Source of the DNA: Flavobacterium defluvii
GTDB taxonomy: Bacteria > Bacteroidota > Bacteroidia > Flavobacteriales > Flavobacteriaceae
NCBI RefSeq assembly: GCF_900129555.1
Contig: NZ_FQWC01000012.1
Coordinates: forward strand, 59,933-123,932
Reading direction: 5' to 3'
DNA: 64,000 nucleotides
The translations under genes were made by a program, and so were the position numbers. Each line of letters begins with the position of its first letter. Position 1 is the stretch's first letter. Positions 62,193 to 64,000 of this stretch are shown piece by piece. The notes below the pieces were generated by a model that worked only from the letters and a program-made list of their open reading frames with translations, was not told where the DNA came from and made no database searches.

Positions 62193-63206
62193 ATGAAAAA
62201 ACCAATTTCGGTCTCGTTATTAGACCTCGCTATCATTACTCAGGATAGCAATGCCACAGAAACATTTCAAAAAACAAAGGACATAGCGCAATTAGCAGAT
62301 ACTTTAGGATACAAGCGGTTTTGGCTTGCAGAACATCACAATATGGCACACGTTGCCAGTACAGCTACGGTTGTTTTAATTGGATATATAGCAAGTCAGA
62401 CAAAAAATATCCGCGTAGGTTCTGGCGGAATTATGCTTCCAAATCACTCACCTTTGGTAGTGGCAGAACAATTTGGAACTTTAGAAACGCTTTATCCTAA
62501 TCGAATCGATTTAGGTTTAGGAAGAGCTCCGGGAACAGACCAGCCAACTGCCGAAGCAATTCGAAAAGACTTTTTTGAACAGGCGCAGCGTTTTCCGCAA
62601 AATGTAAGCAGACTTCAGGAGTATTTTTCAACTGAAAATGCCACAGGAAAAGTACGTGCTTTCCCAGCTGAAGGATTAAAAGTTCCAATTTGGATTTTAG
62701 GATCAAGTATGGATAGTGCAGCTTTAGCAGCGGCTTACGGATTACCCTATGCTTTTGCCGGGCACTTTGCACCAAAACTAATGATTCAGGCATTTGAATT
62801 CTACCGGGAAAATTTCCAGCCTTCAGAATATTTAGATAAACCCAAAACAATGGCTTGTCTGAATATAATTGCAGCAGATACCAATGAAGAAGCAGAACTA
62901 TTGTCTACAAGTTTGTATCAAATGTTCCTGAATCTAATTAGAAACGATCGTAAAGGTTTACAGCCACCCGTTCCTTCATTAGATGATATTATGAACGAAG
63001 CAGAACGTTTCCATGTCAATCAAATGACAGCCGGAACCTTCACAGGAAACAAAGAACAATTAATAACTGATTTGAAAAAGTTTATCGACTATGCAAGAAT
63101 TGACGAACTAATGGTAACAAGTCCAATCTTCGATCATCAGGCAAAACTAAAAAGCATTCAAATCACAAAAGAAGCAATCGATAGTCTAAATACTATACTT
63201 ATATAA
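62193..63206 (+). CDS. LLM class flavin-dependent oxidoreductase
   Basis: This 337-residue bacterial-luciferase-like monooxygenase has FWLAEHHNMAHVAS (about residues 43-56), IRVGSGGIMLPNHSPLVVAEQFG, DLGLGRAPGT and WILGSSMDSAALAAAYGLPYAFAG. It should use reduced FMN to oxidise an unknown substrate. It is a single gene followed by a terminator hairpin. There is no LuxB-like partner, so light emission is unlikely. Confidence 0.92.
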   Translation: MKKPISVSLLDLAIITQDSNATETFQKTKDIAQLADTLGYKRFWLAEHHNMAHVASTATVVLIGYIASQTKNIRVGSGGIMLPNHSPLVVAEQFGTLETLYPNRIDLGLGRAPGTDQPTAEAIRKDFFEQAQRFPQNVSRLQEYFSTENATGKVRAFPAEGLKVPIWILGSSMDSAALAAAYGLPYAFAGHFAPKLMIQAFEFYRENFQPSEYLDKPKTMACLNIIAADTNEEAELLSTSLYQMFLNLIRNDRKGLQPPVPSLDDIMNEAERFHVNQMTAGTFTGNKEQLITDLKKFIDYARIDELMVTSPIFDHQAKLKSIQITKEAIDSLNTILI

Positions 63207-63239
63207 GTATACATATATAAGAGTACACTGCATCAATAA

Positions 63240-63266
63240 CCCGACAGGTTTCCAAAACCAGTCGGG
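63240..63266 (+). terminator. Terminator after the LLM gene
   Basis: CCCGAC (63240-63245) and GTCGGG (63261-63266) with inner GGTTT/AAACC pairs form a stem, followed by TTTGTTTTTT. Its middle is shared with the hairpin repeats at 42684-42797. Confidence 0.85.
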
Positions 63267-63817
63267 TTTGTTTTTTATATACATATATATGTATATAGTG
63301 TGGTTGAATTCCATTTTCTGTAGAGAAGCACCGCAGTGCGTCTTATGCGCAAAGTGTATAATTTTGCGATCTAATGTAATTCAAATCCTTTTGGTTTGTA
63401 ATTTACAAGAATTGGAATCTTGATTTTATAAGGAGCCGATCCCGCTATGCGTTCCAATCTTTTGTGCCGAACCCTGGCACAAAAGGATTTCCACTTCTAT
63501 CGGGGCTATGAAAATTGTTTTCAGTAGAAAATCTAGGTAAGAAGAAGAATTTGGCAAAAAGAAGGGTAAAACTGGGTGATAAAAACGTTTTTGGCGGCAA
63601 AAGGGAGATTTAAAAAGATTATTTATCCTTTAAAAAGAGGATAAAAGCTTAAAAATTCCGCAAAAAAAGAAAACAAAAACAACAGTAAAATATCAAAACT
63701 CTATCATAACAAAGAAAAATCGTACGTAAAGTTAAAAAAGTTTAAAATGTAAATAAGCTGTTATGAGACAGTTAAGAAATAAATCAAAAAAAGAATAAAA
63801 AAACTTGGGGAAAGTTG
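63267..63817. other. Gene-free stretch before the tandem promoters
   Basis: No gene with a plausible start, length or family signature was found. It contains the AT palindrome ATACATATATATGTAT near 63278-63293, copy 2 of the CTTTTGTG-family hairpin repeat (63431-63510) and A-rich sequence up to the promoters at 63818. Confidence 0.6.
63431..63510. repeat. Hairpin repeat, CTTTTGTG family, copy 2
   Basis: The same flanks as at 42553-42640 (AGGAGC...ATCCCGCTATG at the left, GGATTTCCAC and ATCGGGGCTATG at the right) enclose the stem CTTTTGTGCC / GGCACAAAAG. The base of the stem is identical to copy 1 and the top differs but stays paired. Confidence 0.88.
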
Positions 63818-63847
63818 TTGTATAAATGGAAAAAGGTTCTACTTTTG
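63818..63847 (+). promoter_or_regulatory. Tandem promoter 1, probably for an rRNA operon
   Basis: TTG (63818-63820), exactly 19 bases, then TACTTTTG (63840-63847) is a full match to TTG-N19-TAnnTTTG. CACCCGCAACAGCG follows directly, a leader-like start resembling that behind promoter 2. Confidence 0.8.
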
Positions 63848-63938
63848 CACCCGCAACAGCGAAAAACGCTCTTCGAAATACTGACAGGTTGTATTGAATT
63901 AGTGAAAAGAAATTTTCGAAAAAAAGATTCAAAAAAGC

Positions 63939-63969
63939 TTGTGAGATTTGAAAATGCTTTTTACATTTG
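63939..63969 (+). promoter_or_regulatory. Tandem promoter 2, probably for an rRNA operon
   Basis: TTG (63939-63941), 20 bases, then TACATTTG (63962-63969). The following CACCCCGCAAAACACGG and AAGCTCTTTGATA resemble the leader seen before 16S rRNA genes in Flavobacterium, as I remember. The gene itself would lie beyond base 64000. Confidence 0.7.
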
Positions 63970-64000
63970 CACCCCGCAAAACACGGAAAGCTCTTTGATA

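Overview
The window is an A+T-rich stretch of a Bacteroidota chromosome, almost certainly a Flavobacterium close to the F. johnsoniae group. Support comes from the tuf-tRNA-Trp-secE-nusG-rplKAJL-rpoBC block with a DUF3467 gene behind rpoC, from promoters of the Bacteroidota form TTG-N19-TAnnTTTG, from the general absence of strong Shine-Dalgarno sequences, and from family content (split KdpD, ABC permease/M1 peptidase fusion, cysteine-rich TonB-type N-terminus). This assignment rests on remembered family resemblance; no search was run.

Layout. 1-12.3 kb: translation and transcription core, all on the + strand (tuf end, tRNA-Trp, secE, nusG, rplK, rplA, rplJ, rplL, rpoB, rpoC, DUF3467), with hairpins in the rplJ-rplL, rplL-rpoB and rpoB-rpoC gaps. 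12.4-19.6 kb: a possible orphan small RNA, a small cysteine-motif membrane protein, release factor 3 (prfC), a secreted alpha-amylase lipoprotein of archaeal (Thermococcales) type, a SurA-like peptidyl-prolyl isomerase and a MoxR ATPase. 19.9-25.2 kb: two unrelated-type aconitases in tandem (AcnB, then the mitochondrial/AcnA-like type). 25.4-31.4 kb: LysM-NlpC/P60 cell-wall hydrolase, a histidine kinase with a receiver-only partner, DUF5958, an APC amino-acid permease and DUF1810.

31.5-37.1 kb is a DNA-damage module. On the - strand run umuD, umuC, a DnaQ-like exonuclease/GIY-YIG fusion, exonuclease III and alkB. A divergent XRE-S24 (LexA/CI-like) regulator with an intact Ser-Lys dyad and Ala-Gly site faces umuD. 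Two near-identical sites 33 bp apart lie between them and look like operators.

37.2-54.3 kb: a PAP2 phosphatase and then a complete Kdp potassium-uptake locus on the - strand: a 27-aa membrane peptide that is easy to miss, kdpF (25 aa), kdpA, kdpB, kdpC, a porin, a KdpD lacking its kinase half, and a separate HAMP-PAS histidine kinase. There is no kdpE. Upstream lie a 93-aa unknown protein, an NtrC-type sigma-54 activator, a TPR histidine kinase and a divergent second sigma-54 activator. Nearly every gap in the Kdp region holds a palindromic intergenic repeat, and several of these recur elsewhere in the window.

54.3-63.2 kb: alpha/beta hydrolase, polysaccharide deacetylase, an ABC permease fused to an M1 aminopeptidase with its ATPase, a small HTH regulator with a DUF2975 membrane protein, and a luciferase-like (LLM) oxidoreductase. 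The last 800 bases hold no gene but end in two tandem strong promoters that look like those of an rRNA operon starting just past the window.
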